From NCBI RefSeq assembly GCF_024346585.1, contig NZ_AP024523.1, positions 815,001 to 879,000 on the forward strand: DNA of 64,000 nucleotides, written 5' to 3'. The notes under the pieces are model-generated. The model was not told the origin of the DNA. It saw only the letters and a program-made list of their open reading frames with translations, and did no database searches. Source of the DNA: Streptococcus toyakuensis. GTDB taxonomy: Bacteria > Bacillota > Bacilli > Lactobacillales > Streptococcaceae. Position 1 is the first letter of the stretch, and each line of letters starts with the position of its first letter. A program made the translations under genes and the position numbers. Positions 43,518-55,413 of the stretch are shown one piece after another.

Positions 43518-44780
43518 ATGACTAAAGAAAATATTAAACTTTTTTCAGAAATGCACGCTGAACCAAGCTGGTTGGCTGACCTCCGTCAAAAAGCTTTTGA
43601 TAAGATTGAGACTTTGGAATTACCAGTTATTGAGCGTGTCAAATTCCACCGTTGGAATCTGGGTGATGGAACGATTACAGAAAGTGAGCCATCAGCAAAT
43701 GTTCCAGATTTCACTGCACTAGATAATCACTTGAAGTTGGTGCAAGTAGGAACTCAAACTGTTTTTGAGCAAATTCCAGTTGAGTTGGCTGAACAGGGTG
43801 TCGTCTTTACAGACTTCCACTCAGCTTTAGAAGAAATTCCAGAGCTGATCGAAGAATTCTTCATGTCATCTGTTAAGTATGACGATGACAAGTTGGCAGC
43901 CTACCATACAGCTTATTTCAACAGTGGTGCTGTTCTCTACATTCCTGATAATGTTGAGATTAAAGAACCAATCGAAGGAATTTTCTATCAAGACAGCGAT
44001 AGTGATGTGCCGTTTAACAAGCATATTATGATTATCGCTGGTAAAAATTCTAAGATTAGTTATCTGGAGCGTTTAGAGTCACGCGGTGAGGGAAGTGTCA
44101 AAGCAACTGCTAATATCACAGTAGAAGTGATTGCACGTTCTGGTGCGCAAGTGAAGTTTGCTGCTATCGACCGTTTAGGAGAAAACGTCACTGCCTACAT
44201 TAGCCGTCGTGGTAAATTAGGCAACGATGCAAGCATTGACTGGGCTATTGGTGTCATGAACGAAGGGAATGTCGTTGCGGACTTTGATAGCGACTTGATT
44301 GGAAATGGTAGCCATGCTGACCTTAAAGTGGTAGCTCTTTCAAGTGGCCGTCAGGTACAAGGGATTGATACCCGAGTAACTAACTATGGTTGCAACTCAA
44401 TCGGAAATATCCTTCAACATGGGGTTATTCTTGAAAAAGCAACCTTGACTTTCAATGGTATTGGCCACATTATCAAGGGTGCTAAGGGAGCAGATGCGCA
44501 ACAAGAGAGCCGTGTTCTTATGCTTTCAGACCAAGCGCGTTCAGATGCCAATCCAATTCTTTTGATTGATGAAAATGACGTTACTGCAGGTCATGCAGCT
44601 TCTATCGGTCAGGTAGATCCAGAAGACATGTACTACCTCATGAGCCGTGGTCTGGATAAGGCAACTGCAGAACGCTTGGTTGTTCGTGGTTTCCTTGGAT
44701 CTGTTATTGTTGAGATACCAGTCAAAGAAGTTCGTGATGAAATGATTGCAACTATCGAAGAAAAATTGTCAAAACGCTAA
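43518..44780 (+). CDS. sufD: Fe-S cluster assembly protein SufD
   Basis: SufD partners SufB in the scaffold complex. The 420-residue protein shows the SufB/SufD core, with the right-handed beta-helix (ISYLERLESRGEG, IDTRVTNYGCNSIGNILQHG) and the C-terminal SRGLDKATAERLVVRGFL, which binds SufC. AGGAG precedes the ATG. It lies between sufC and sufS. Confidence 0.95.
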   Translation: MTKENIKLFSEMHAEPSWLADLRQKAFDKIETLELPVIERVKFHRWNLGDGTITESEPSANVPDFTALDNHLKLVQVGTQTVFEQIPVELAEQGVVFTDFHSALEEIPELIEEFFMSSVKYDDDKLAAYHTAYFNSGAVLYIPDNVEIKEPIEGIFYQDSDSDVPFNKHIMIIAGKNSKISYLERLESRGEGSVKATANITVEVIARSGAQVKFAAIDRLGENVTAYISRRGKLGNDASIDWAIGVMNEGNVVADFDSDLIGNGSHADLKVVALSSGRQVQGIDTRVTNYGCNSIGNILQHGVILEKATLTFNGIGHIIKGAKGADAQQESRVLMLSDQARSDANPILLIDENDVTAGHAASIGQVDPEDMYYLMSRGLDKATAERLVVRGFLGSVIVEIPVKEVRDEMIATIEEKLSKR

Positions 44781-44787
44781 GGGGTAG

Positions 44788-46444
<1,657 letters not shown>

Positions 46445-46501
46445 GACAAGTTTCTTTTGTCTTATGAATCAGTAGAAATGAAGAATGAAAGAAAGGATAT
46501 T

Positions 46502-47914
46502 ATGGCTGAAGAAAGAGTAGAACCAAAACCAATTGACCTTGGTGAATATAAATTTGGTTTCCATGATGATGTAGAGCCTGTCCTATCGACAGGAAAAGGA
46601 TTGAATGAAGATGTCATTCGTGAACTATCAGCTGCTAAGGGAGAACCTGAGTGGATGCTAGAATTCCGTTTGAAGTCTTATGAAACCTTCAAGAAAATGC
46701 CCATGCAAACTTGGGGAGCAGACTTGTCAGAGATTGATTTTGATGACTTGATCTACTACCAAAAACCATCTGACAAACCAGCTCGTTCATGGGATGAAGT
46801 TCCTGAAAAAATCAAAGAAACCTTTGAACGTATCGGTATTCCAGAAGCTGAACGTGCTTATCTAGCAGGTGCCTCTGCCCAGTATGAGTCAGAAGTGGTT
46901 TACCATAACATGAAGGAAGAGTTCCAGAAATTGGGGATTATCTTTACAGATACGGATTCTGCCCTCAAGGAATACCCAGACTTGTTTAAGCAATACTTTG
47001 CCAAGTTGGTACCACCGACTGATAACAAGTTGGCAGCTCTTAACTCGGCAGTGTGGTCAGGTGGAACCTTTATCTACGTACCAAAAGGGGTCAAGGTAGA
47101 TATTCCTCTTCAAACTTACTTCCGTATCAACAACGAAAATACTGGTCAGTTTGAACGTACCTTGATTATCGTTGATGAAGGAGCAAGTGTCCATTATGTA
47201 GAAGGATGTACAGCGCCAACTTATTCAAGTAACAGCTTGCATGCTGCCATTGTAGAAATCTTTGCCTTGGATGGAGCTTATATGCGTTATACGACTATCC
47301 AAAACTGGTCTGATAACGTCTATAACTTGGTAACGAAACGTGCTAAAGCTCAAAAGGATGCCACTGTTGAGTGGATTGATGGAAACTTGGGTGCAAAAAC
47401 AACCATGAAATACCCATCTGTTTACCTTGATGGAGAAGGGGCGCGTGGTACCATGCTCTCTATCGCTTTTGCCAATGCAGGGCAACACCAAGATACGGGT
47501 GCTAAGATGATCCACAATGCTCCACATACCAGCTCGTCTATTGTGTCTAAATCCATCGCTAAAGGCGGAGGAAAGGTTGACTACCGTGGACAGGTAACCT
47601 TTAACAAAAACTCTAAGAAGTCTGTTTCTCACATCGAGTGTGATACCATTATCATGGATGACTTATCAGCATCAGATACTATTCCGTTTAATGAAATTCA
47701 CAACTCACAAGTCGCTTTGGAACACGAAGCTAAGGTATCTAAGATTTCAGAAGAGCAACTCTATTACCTCATGAGCCGTGGATTGTCAGAATCTGAAGCA
47801 ACTGAGATGATTGTTATGGGATTTGTAGAACCATTTACAAAAGAGCTTCCAATGGAATATGCTGTTGAGCTGAACCGCTTGATCAGCTATGAAATGGAAG
47901 GATCAGTTGGGTAA
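46502..47914 (+). CDS. sufB: Fe-S cluster assembly scaffold SufB
   Basis: SufB is the main scaffold on which the cluster is built. The 470 residues include [51 protein letters not shown] and the C-terminal [20 protein letters not shown] with the conserved His and Glu residues. GAAAGGA precedes [10 protein letters not shown] at 46502, which is preferred over an in-frame ATG 15 codons upstream. It is the last gene of the operon. Confidence 0.95.
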   Translation: MAEERVEPKPIDLGEYKFGFHDDVEPVLSTGKGLNEDVIRELSAAKGEPEWMLEFRLKSYETFKKMPMQTWGADLSEIDFDDLIYYQKPSDKPARSWDEVPEKIKETFERIGIPEAERAYLAGASAQYESEVVYHNMKEEFQKLGIIFTDTDSALKEYPDLFKQYFAKLVPPTDNKLAALNSAVWSGGTFIYVPKGVKVDIPLQTYFRINNENTGQFERTLIIVDEGASVHYVEGCTAPTYSSNSLHAAIVEIFALDGAYMRYTTIQNWSDNVYNLVTKRAKAQKDATVEWIDGNLGAKTTMKYPSVYLDGEGARGTMLSIAFANAGQHQDTGAKMIHNAPHTSSSIVSKSIAKGGGKVDYRGQVTFNKNSKKSVSHIECDTIIMDDLSASDTIPFNEIHNSQVALEHEAKVSKISEEQLYYLMSRGLSESEATEMIVMGFVEPFTKELPMEYAVELNRLISYEMEGSVG

Positions 47915-47924
47915 AATTTGTTTT

Positions 47925-48039
47925 TATACTCTTCGAAAATCTCTTCAAACCACGTCAGCTTTATCTACAACCTCAAAGCGGTGCTTTGAGCAACCTGCGG
48001 CTAGCTTCCTAGTTTGTTCTTTGATTTTTATTGAGTATT
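47925..48039 (+). repeat. BOX element, shortened boxA-boxB-boxC
   Basis: The element begins ATACTCTTCGAAAATC and ends GATTTTTATTGAGTAT, the complementary ends of pneumococcal/mitis BOX repeats. The middle holds CTCAAAGC/GCTTTGAG, the boxB hairpin, and CAACCTGCGGCTAGCTTCCT of boxC. The second half of boxA and the first bases of boxB are missing; the join falls at CGTCAG, a motif present in both modules. It lies between the convergent sufB and dacA genes. Confidence 0.88.
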
Positions 48040-48082
48040 AAATTTACTCAAAATCAAGGATTTTGAAGATGAACTTGTAATA

Positions 48083-48113
48083 AAAAAATCGCGGTTTAAA
48101 ATCGCGATTTTTT
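48083..48113. terminator. Bidirectional terminator between sufB and dacA
   Basis: AAAAAATCGCG (48083-48093) pairs perfectly with CGCGATTTTTT (48103-48113), loop of 9 bases. Its right arm touches the dacA stop codon. Confidence 0.9.
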
Positions 48114-49354
48114 TATAATTTTTCGTTGATGAAGCGGATAAACTGATTCCACCAAACTTTTAAGAAGAAGGCTTTTTCAACTTTCTTTTCTGCTACCATT
48201 TCAAAACTAGGACGCTCTGTGGTAATGTAACCTTGACCAATCAAGTCTGAGTCTTCATAAGTCAAATGTCCAACCACTGTTCCGGCTTCAAGTGGTGCTG
48301 GAATTGCCTTAGAATCAGGTGTGAATTGAATAGATTGGGAAGCTTGACTCCCAACACGTTCAATTAGAGTGATATCATCTTTGGCAACAGCAGTGACAGT
48401 ATCTTCTTTTCCATCTTGTACAGGGGCTTTGCTATCTTGATAAGCATCACCTTTCTGAACGATTTTACGAAGTGTGAATGTAGAAGAGATATAATCCATT
48501 AGTGAAGATGTAGCTGTGAAGCGAGCGTAAGGATTATTGTCTTGATGATCTGCATTCAAAACAACTGTGATAACCCTCATCCCTTTTTCGACAGTAGTAC
48601 CAACAAAAGATTCTCCAGCTTTGTCTGTTATTCCTGTCTTAAGGCCATCAAAACCACCGCGATAAGCAGGCATGCCTTCTAACATGTAGTTGGTAGAAGT
48701 GATTGTCATCCCAGCAAAAGTAGATGAAGGTTTTTTAGTGATTTCTAAGACTTGTGGGTATTTTTTGATGAGGTTGCGAGCAACGATAGCGACATCATAA
48801 GCACTGAGCTTATTTTCATCATCTTTTTTAGAGCCCGGGTAAATGTTATCCCCTAGAGTCTCATTGTTAAGACCTGTTGTATTAACAACAGTGGCATCCT
48901 GAATTCCCCATTCCAAGAGTTTTGCCCGCATCATATCGACGAAATCTTTTTCTGAGCCAGCAATTTTCTCAGCTAGGGCGATAGCTGCACTGTTGGCACT
49001 AGATACCAGTGTTGCTTCAAGTAGCTGTTCAACGGTATAATTACGAGCCTCCATAGGAACGTTACTCGCTTCAGAATTTGTCGTTAATTTGTATGGATAA
49101 TCAGAGATATCTACCGGAGTGGATAGTGTAATACTGCCGTTTTCCAAGGCTTCATAGACAAGATAGACCGTAATCAATTTTGTGATTGAAGCGATTTCAA
49201 CTGGTTGGGTTGCATCTTTCTCATAGAGAATTTTACCAGTATTCGCCTCAACGGCAATTGCATGTTTAGCAGCAATATTAAAATCTTGAGCAGCAACAGT
49301 AGATGCTGAGCCAATAACGGAAAGGCTTAGGAGAGTTAAAATTATTTTTTTCAT
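48113..49354 (-). CDS. dacA: D-alanyl-D-alanine carboxypeptidase (PBP3)
   Basis: DacA removes the terminal D-Ala from peptidoglycan pentapeptides and limits cross-linking; it is a penicillin target. The 413-residue protein has a signal peptide (cleavage near VAAQ), the serine motif SITK, SAN (in VSSANSA) and KTG (in GLKTGITD). A C-terminal beta domain and an amphipathic membrane anchor (FLKVWWNQFIRFINEKL) complete the usual layout. A TGATAGAAT box lies nine bases before the ATG with no ribosome site, so the mRNA leader would be only a few bases. Confidence 0.95.
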   Translation of the reverse strand: MKKIILTLLSLSVIGSASTVAAQDFNIAAKHAIAVEANTGKILYEKDATQPVEIASITKLITVYLVYEALENGSITLSTPVDISDYPYKLTTNSEASNVPMEARNYTVEQLLEATLVSSANSAAIALAEKIAGSEKDFVDMMRAKLLEWGIQDATVVNTTGLNNETLGDNIYPGSKKDDENKLSAYDVAIVARNLIKKYPQVLEITKKPSSTFAGMTITSTNYMLEGMPAYRGGFDGLKTGITDKAGESFVGTTVEKGMRVITVVLNADHQDNNPYARFTATSSLMDYISSTFTLRKIVQKGDAYQDSKAPVQDGKEDTVTAVAKDDITLIERVGSQASQSIQFTPDSKAIPAPLEAGTVVGHLTYEDSDLIGQGYITTERPSFEMVAEKKVEKAFFLKVWWNQFIRFINEKL

Positions 49355-49456
49355 AGTAAGTTTATTCTATCATAAAGAAAAAAATATTCCCAGTTTCATG
49401 ATATAAGAAAGAAGCTTTTTTGAAAGTGTGGTAAAATAGATGAATGGAGGTACTTC

Positions 49457-50566
49457 ATGTTTCGTAAGAATAAATTATTTTTTTGGACCAGTGAGATTTT
49501 ACTATTAACCATCATCTTCTATTTATGGAGACAGATGGGAGCGATTATTACACCTTTTGTAAGCGTTGCAAACACTATCATGATTCCCTTTCTTTTAGGT
49601 GGTTTTTTATATTATTTGACAAATCCTATTGTAAATTTTTTACAAAAGTATTTCAAAATTAATCGTATCATTGGTATTCTACTAACCTTGTGTGCTTTTG
49701 TCTGGGGGCTAGTTATTGGGGTAGTCTATCTCTTACCGATTTTGATTAATCAGTTGACCAGTTTGATAGCAACAAGTCAGACAATTTATAGCCGTTTGCA
49801 AGATTTGATTGTGGATTTATCTACTTATCCAGCCTTTCAAAATTTAGATATTCAAGCGACTATTCAACAGTTAAATCTATCCTATGTAGATATTTTACAA
49901 AATATCCTAAATAGCGTTACCAATAGTGTCGGAAGTGTTCTATCAGCTCTCTTTAGTACCGTTTTGATTATTATTATGACCCCTGTGTTTTTGGTTTATT
50001 TTTTGTTAGATGGTAACAAATTTTTGCCGATGCTTGAGCGCACTGTTTTAAAGAGAGATAAGTTGCATATTGCAGGTCTTTTAAAGAATTTGAATACTAC
50101 AATTGCTCGATATATTAGTGGAGTTGCTATTGATGCGATTATTATTGGTTGTTTGGCCTTTATCGGATATAGCGTAATCGGTTTGAAATACGCTTTGGTC
50201 TTCGCTATCTTTTCAGGATTAGCCAATCTCATTCCTTATGTAGGCCCAAGTATTGGTCTAGTTCCGATGATTATCGCCAATGTCTTTACTGATCCCCATA
50301 GAATGCTGATTGCAGTTATTTATATGCTGATTATTCAACAAGTGGATGGAAATATTCTCTACCCTCGTATCGTAGGTGGTGTGATGAAAGTCCATCCAAT
50401 TACGATTTTAGTATTACTTTTGTTATCAAGTAATATCTATGGTGTCATTGGTATGATTGTCGCAGTACCAACCTATTCTATCTTAAAAGAAATTTCTAAG
50501 TTTTTATCACGTTTGTATGAAAATCATAAAATAATGAAAGAAAGAGAAAGACAATTAGCTAAGTAA
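49457..50566 (+). CDS. AI-2E family membrane transporter
   Basis: A 369-residue membrane protein with about seven to eight helices, in the pattern of the AI-2E (TqsA/YdbI-like) family. The family region GLANLIPYVGPSIGLVP and the downstream DGNILYPRIVGGVMKVHPI are clear. Members move diverse small molecules or ions, and transport of autoinducer-2 should not be assumed. GGAGGT precedes the ATG, and a TGGTAAAAT extended -10 lies just before that. A terminator follows at 50565. Confidence 0.88.
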   Translation: MFRKNKLFFWTSEILLLTIIFYLWRQMGAIITPFVSVANTIMIPFLLGGFLYYLTNPIVNFLQKYFKINRIIGILLTLCAFVWGLVIGVVYLLPILINQLTSLIATSQTIYSRLQDLIVDLSTYPAFQNLDIQATIQQLNLSYVDILQNILNSVTNSVGSVLSALFSTVLIIIMTPVFLVYFLLDGNKFLPMLERTVLKRDKLHIAGLLKNLNTTIARYISGVAIDAIIIGCLAFIGYSVIGLKYALVFAIFSGLANLIPYVGPSIGLVPMIIANVFTDPHRMLIAVIYMLIIQQVDGNILYPRIVGGVMKVHPITILVLLLLSSNIYGVIGMIVAVPTYSILKEISKFLSRLYENHKIMKERERQLAK

Positions 50567-50590
50567 AAGTCAGGAAATTCCTGCTTTTTC
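50565..50590 (+). terminator. Terminator of the AI-2E family gene
   Basis: AAAAG-T-CAGGAA pairs with TTCCTG-CTTTTT around 50565-50588, followed by T residues. It overlaps the stop codon. Confidence 0.75.
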
Positions 50591-50673
50591 TTTTTCATTA
50601 AAGAAGTGATAGGAGTAGAAATGCTGTTTAGATTAGCAGATTAAGAATAATTCACAAAAACTTTGTAAAACAC

Positions 50674-50701
50674 TTGCAATTTAGCTGAAATTTGATAAAA
50701 T
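50674..50701 (+). promoter_or_regulatory. tuf promoter
   Basis: -35 TTGCAA (50674-50679), 16-base spacer, extended -10 TGATAAAAT (50693-50701). The leader is about 65 bases. Confidence 0.8.
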
Positions 50702-50772
50702 AGTAAGGAAAGTTAGACTGTATTGCCTACTGTCTATCTATAAAATATATTTTATTGGAGGCTTTTACTCAA

Positions 50773-51969
<1,197 letters not shown>

Positions 51970-52013
51970 TTCGATTTAGTTCCCAGAAGAACAATTATTT
52001 AAGTCAGACACTA

Positions 52014-52044
52014 AAAGAATCTTGCTTTGCAAGGTTCTTTTTTT
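52014..52044 (+). terminator. Terminator of tuf
   Basis: AAAGAATCTTGC (52014-52025), loop TTT, GCAAGGTTCTTT (52029-52040), then TTTT. Confidence 0.92.
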
Positions 52045-52098
52045 AAAAAAATAAAAAGATAGACCTGATAAAGTCCAGATCCATCTAATAAGTTATTT

Positions 52099-52695
52099 TC
52101 AAGTGACTAGTTCGCTCCAAACACTAACATTCGATATAGTAGAGGTTTCACCAGCTGGAACCCATTTGTTAGTTCCTAAGTATCTAACTTCTAGTTTACG
52201 AACATTTACTATGTAAGATGCTTTTAGCCTGATGTAACCATAAGTGTAGGGTGGTACGTTATGGGATACTGAGTGATTTAAACTAAGTCAAAATCCAGAC
52301 TCAGGAGCAGAAAAGCTAACAGCTGCACTTAAAGTTAGGGTAGCTCCAGCTTTTCCACCATAAGCAGTTGAACTTAGAGATCCTGATGTAGCGCTGCTCT
52401 TATAAGAGTGAGAGGAGCTAGTTCTATAGTCTGCAACACCAGTTGCATTAGAACGAGTCTGATACGTAGATTTAGACTCTAAATAGGCGTCTCTAAGTTC
52501 AGTCGTATAAAATGACAATAACTCTCCTGTGTTGATATCTTTTACAACACGATTAGATACAATTTCATAATTTGTGCAAGGATAGACATCAGCAAAAACC
52601 GTAGATGTTGTGACTAAGAAAAATAGATTTGATAGAACAGAGAAAAACAATAATTTCAATTTAATCATAAAAAAATGACTATTCTTCATGATCAA
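52099..52695 (-). pseudogene. Secreted protein gene broken by an in-frame TGA
   Basis: The reverse strand encodes a signal peptide (MIKLKLLFFSVLSNLFFLVT, cleavage near VFA|DVYP) and then a Ser/Thr/Tyr-rich protein. The frame stops at TGA (52288-52290) after PESGF. The same frame stays open for 62 more codons (LSLNHSVSHNVPPYTYGYIR and so on) to a stop at 52099-52101, so the original product was about 198 residues. One base change explains the break. The family is not recognised. It directly follows a small membrane-protein gene, and the pair may form a secreted factor with an accessory protein. There is no clear ribosome site; the start may be 52689 or 52668. Confidence 0.65.
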
Positions 52696-52699
52696 AAGA

Positions 52700-52915
52700 T
52701 TATTTTTTCAATCCTTTGAAAGTCATAATGCAACCCGAAAGGATACTGAGAGTTCCTATAGGTCTCCAATATAGCTGCCAAAAGAATAAATTTATTCTTC
52801 CTTTCAGTGTCTCATCGGGTCCAGCATAATAGGGGTTGATGTGAAATAATAAAAAACCAAAACATAAAACTATGATTCCGGTTAAGAATAAAATGTCCTT
52901 ATTTACTTTCCTCAT
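52700..52915 (-). CDS. Small two-helix membrane protein
   Basis: A 71-residue protein with two hydrophobic segments (DILFLTGIIVLCFGFLLFHI and IGTLSILSGCIMTF) joined by an acidic/aromatic loop, ending in KGLKK. AAAGGAG precedes the ATG. It is transcribed with the broken secreted-protein gene 5 bases downstream. The topology is like that of bacteriocin immunity or accessory proteins, but no family is recognised. A promoter lies at 52956-52983 on this strand. Confidence 0.7.
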   Translation of the reverse strand: MRKVNKDILFLTGIIVLCFGFLLFHINPYYAGPDETLKGRINLFFWQLYWRPIGTLSILSGCIMTFKGLKK

Positions 52916-52955
52916 AAAATCTCCTTTTATTTAATTTTAAGCGTTTTCTATTATT

Positions 52956-52983
52956 AGTATACGTCAAAAAAATAAAAAAACAA
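52956..52983 (-). promoter_or_regulatory. Promoter of the small membrane protein gene
   Basis: On the reverse strand -35 TTGTTT (52978-52983), 16-base spacer, -10 TATACT (52956-52961). Confidence 0.6.
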
Positions 52984-53006
52984 GTCTATTTATTTATTAA
53001 TTTATA

Positions 53007-53015
53007 TGGTATAAT
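53007..53015 (+). promoter_or_regulatory. Extended -10 promoter of a candidate small RNA
   Basis: TGGTATAAT lies in a 288-base gap with no plus-strand gene. Transcription should start near 53022 and reach the terminator at 53122-53168. Confidence 0.6.
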
Positions 53016-53021
53016 AAAATA

Positions 53022-53168
53022 GTTGGAGAGTTTTTTTACTACGAATCTTATGTAGTTTTACAAAAAAGAGGCTAGATAAAAACTCAATTTTAGGAGAAAA
53101 TGAAGTAAAATTTCCCACAATAAAACGCATAATATCAAGGTTCAATACCTGATATTATGCGTTTTTGA
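53022..53168 (+). ncRNA. Candidate small RNA of about 147 bases
   Basis: The interval has an extended -10 promoter in front, a first hairpin (ACTAC 53038-53042 with GTAGT 53052-53056), a single-stranded purine-rich stretch, and a strong terminator. Its only ATG frames are two codons or shorter; one, ATGAAGTAA, has a good AGGAG ahead of it. No protein gene fits. It may be a trans-acting RNA or a relic of a lost gene. Confidence 0.45.
53122..53168. terminator. Strong bidirectional terminator
   Basis: AAAACGCATAATATC (53122-53136) pairs perfectly with GATATTATGCGTTTT (53151-53165), with an inner AGGT/ACCT stem. T residues follow on the plus strand. It can end both the candidate small RNA and the helicase transcript. 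Confidence 0.92.
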
Positions 53169-53203
53169 TTTTAAAGACTTTTTGCCCAGCCTCAATGAGG
53201 GCT

Positions 53204-54286
53204 TTATTTTACATAGAGTTCTTGATTTTTTAGGACAATTTCTCGTACACTTGCAAACTTCTTAAGTTTTTTGATTTCTTCTGGATGAGTGACGAGAGTG
53301 ATAACGTAACCTTCCTTGCCCATACGACCAGTACGGCCAGCACGGTGAGTGTAGGTTTCGCTATCTCTAGGAACATCAAAGTTTACGACACATTCGAGGC
53401 TATCGATATCAATTCCACGAGCCAGAAGGTCTGTTGCGAGAAGTAGGGTTAGTTGCTTGTCTTTAAACTTTTCTAAGATGACTTTTCTGAACTTGACATT
53501 GACATCACTAGCGAGGGAAACAGCCAAGATATCCCGATACTGTAGTTTTTCTTCTGCACTTCCAAGGTCTGATAGGCTGTTAAAGAAGACAAGACCTCGG
53601 AAATCCTCTACATGAGCCAGTTTTCGTAGCATATCCACTCGGTGACGTTGATCTACCTGCATGTAGAAGTGCTGGATGTTGTCCAATTTTTGGTCAGAGA
53701 GATCAATGGTACGTGTGTTAGGCGCAATCTTCTTTTGGTCAAACTTGGTTGTCGCACTCATATAGACAAGTTGGTGGTCACGAGGTGCGTAGTGAGTAAT
53801 TTTCTCGACAAAGTGTATCTGAGAATCATCTAGCAATTGGTCGAATTCATCCAGGATGATGGTTTCCACATTCATCATCTTGATTTTTTTCAATTTAATC
53901 AACTCAAAGATACGGCCAGGTGTTCCAATCAGAATTTCTGGTCCTTTTTTAAGACGTTCAATTTGGCGCTTCTGACTCGAACCTGATAAGAAGAGTTGGG
54001 CAGTTAAGCCGATAGCTTCAGCCCATGTTTTACACACTTCAAAAATCTGTCCAGCAAGCTCAGTATTTGGTGCTAGAATCAAGAGTTGTTGGGCTTTTTT
54101 CTTTTGTAGTCTGAGAAGACTTGGTAGAAGGTAAGCTAGGGTCTTACCAGTTCCTGTAGGGCTCACTCCTAGGAGGTTTTCTCCAGCAAGAAGGGGCTCA
54201 AATAGTTGGGTTTGAATGGGAGTGAATTCTTGGAAATCGAGTTGGTCACTCAGTTCTTGCCATTCAGTCGGTAGTTTGGTTTTCAT
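53204..54286 (-). CDS. DEAD-box family RNA helicase
   Basis: A 360-residue ATP-dependent RNA helicase core with little extension, so it is a short member. The Q-motif region FTPIQTQLF, Walker A SPTGTGKT, motif II DEFD (instead of DEAD), motif III SAT and motif VI HRAGRTGRMG are all present. Such proteins remodel RNA in ribosome assembly or decay. The start overlaps the stop of the upstream dehydrogenase gene by 4 bases (ATGA), so the two are translationally coupled. Confidence 0.9.
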   Translation of the reverse strand: MKTKLPTEWQELSDQLDFQEFTPIQTQLFEPLLAGENLLGVSPTGTGKTLAYLLPSLLRLQKKKAQQLLILAPNTELAGQIFEVCKTWAEAIGLTAQLFLSGSSQKRQIERLKKGPEILIGTPGRIFELIKLKKIKMMNVETIILDEFDQLLDDSQIHFVEKITHYAPRDHQLVYMSATTKFDQKKIAPNTRTIDLSDQKLDNIQHFYMQVDQRHRVDMLRKLAHVEDFRGLVFFNSLSDLGSAEEKLQYRDILAVSLASDVNVKFRKVILEKFKDKQLTLLLATDLLARGIDIDSLECVVNFDVPRDSETYTHRAGRTGRMGKEGYVITLVTHPEEIKKLKKFASVREIVLKNQELYVK

Positions 54287-55260
54287 TTTTCTGCCTCAAA
54301 TCTAATGCCAGCAGTCTGGCGCATAGTATATAGTAGCTCATGAACTGAACTTGCATCTTCCAGCCAAATTTGGTAGAGATTCAGATCTGGTTGCTGGATC
54401 ATGTGTGCAAATGCAGCGACTTCCTCAGTCATCGTATGAGGAGTCTGTTGGATAGGGAGTTGGACTTGATTGCCTTGATGGTCGGTAAAAATAGCTGAGC
54501 TGACATGTTCGATGGTGTTGAGGGTCAAGGTACCATCTGTCGTATAAATCTCGCAAGGGAGATTGGAAGTGATGTTTTTTCCAGCCTTGATGTGAACTTG
54601 AAAGTCTGGGTAGAAGAGGATTCCGTCACCATTTAGGTCAATGCTATTGTCAAGCTGTTGCCCCTGATAGGTTGCGTCCTGAGCCTTTCCAAAGAGACGA
54701 ACGGCAGCGTAGAGAGGATAAATCCCCAAATCCATAAGCGCTCCACCAGCAAAACGATCTGAAAAGACATTTGGTATCTGTCCAGCCAACAAGTTAGGCA
54801 TTTTGGAAGAATACTTGGCATAGTTGAAATCTGCCCCTAAAATTTGCTTGTCTGCTAAAAAGTTTTTGATAGTTATAAAAGCTTTTTCATGGTAATTGCG
54901 AGCTGCTTCGAATATAAAACAGTGATTTTTCTCAGCTGTATGTCTCAAATCTAGCCATTCTTGTGGCTGAGTGACAGCTGGTTTTTCAAGAATGACGTGT
55001 TTACCTGCAGACAAGGCAGCTTTTGCCTGAGCAAAATGTAAGGAATTTGGACTGGCAATATAGACCACATCAAAGGAGCTCTTGAAGAAGTCTTCTAACT
55101 GATCAAAGAGTTGGATATTCTGATAGCAAGAAGCAAAGGTAGTCGCAGTTTTTAGTTTTCTAGAATAGACTGCGACCAGCTTGTATTCTCCACTGGAATG
55201 GGCTGCTTCTATGAAGTGGTGGCTGATAGCCCCTGTTCCGATGACACCTAATTTAAGCAT
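54283..55260 (-). CDS. Gfo/Idh/MocA-family NAD(P)-dependent dehydrogenase
   Basis: A 325-residue oxidoreductase with N-terminal Rossmann motif GVIGTGAISHHFIEA and the family signature HVILEKPAVTQ. The C-terminal alpha/beta domain follows. The substrate, probably a sugar or inositol derivative, cannot be read. AAAAGGAG precedes the ATG at 55260 (MLKLGVIG); a longer in-frame start 28 codons upstream lacks support. It is encoded in a two-gene operon with the helicase, an unrelated function. Confidence 0.9.
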   Translation of the reverse strand: MLKLGVIGTGAISHHFIEAAHSSGEYKLVAVYSRKLKTATTFASCYQNIQLFDQLEDFFKSSFDVVYIASPNSLHFAQAKAALSAGKHVILEKPAVTQPQEWLDLRHTAEKNHCFIFEAARNYHEKAFITIKNFLADKQILGADFNYAKYSSKMPNLLAGQIPNVFSDRFAGGALMDLGIYPLYAAVRLFGKAQDATYQGQQLDNSIDLNGDGILFYPDFQVHIKAGKNITSNLPCEIYTTDGTLTLNTIEHVSSAIFTDHQGNQVQLPIQQTPHTMTEEVAAFAHMIQQPDLNLYQIWLEDASSVHELLYTMRQTAGIRFEAEK

Positions 55261-55373
55261 AGTTACTCCTTTTCCAATTTCAAATCCTTCTTTCATTATA
55301 ACATAGATAGACAGGACTATCCAACAGAGGGGAAAAAATTTCAAATAAGCTACTAGGTCTTTTCCAAAGAAAG

Positions 55374-55382
55374 TGGTACAAT
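55374..55382 (+). promoter_or_regulatory. Extended -10 promoter of the DUF1275 gene
   Basis: TGGTACAAT (55374-55382), about 30 bases before the ATG. Confidence 0.65.
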
Positions 55383-55413
55383 AATGAGATGAGTAAATGA
55401 AATGGGAGGGAAA

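Noticed and set aside
47925-48039. RUP element instead of BOX
   Set aside because: The internal modules, including the boxB hairpin and the CAACCTGCGGCTAGC segment, are those of BOX.
52288-52290. TGA recoding (selenocysteine or read-through) in the secreted-protein gene
   Set aside because: Streptococci are not known to use selenocysteine, no recoding structure is visible, and a simple nonsense mutation explains the data.
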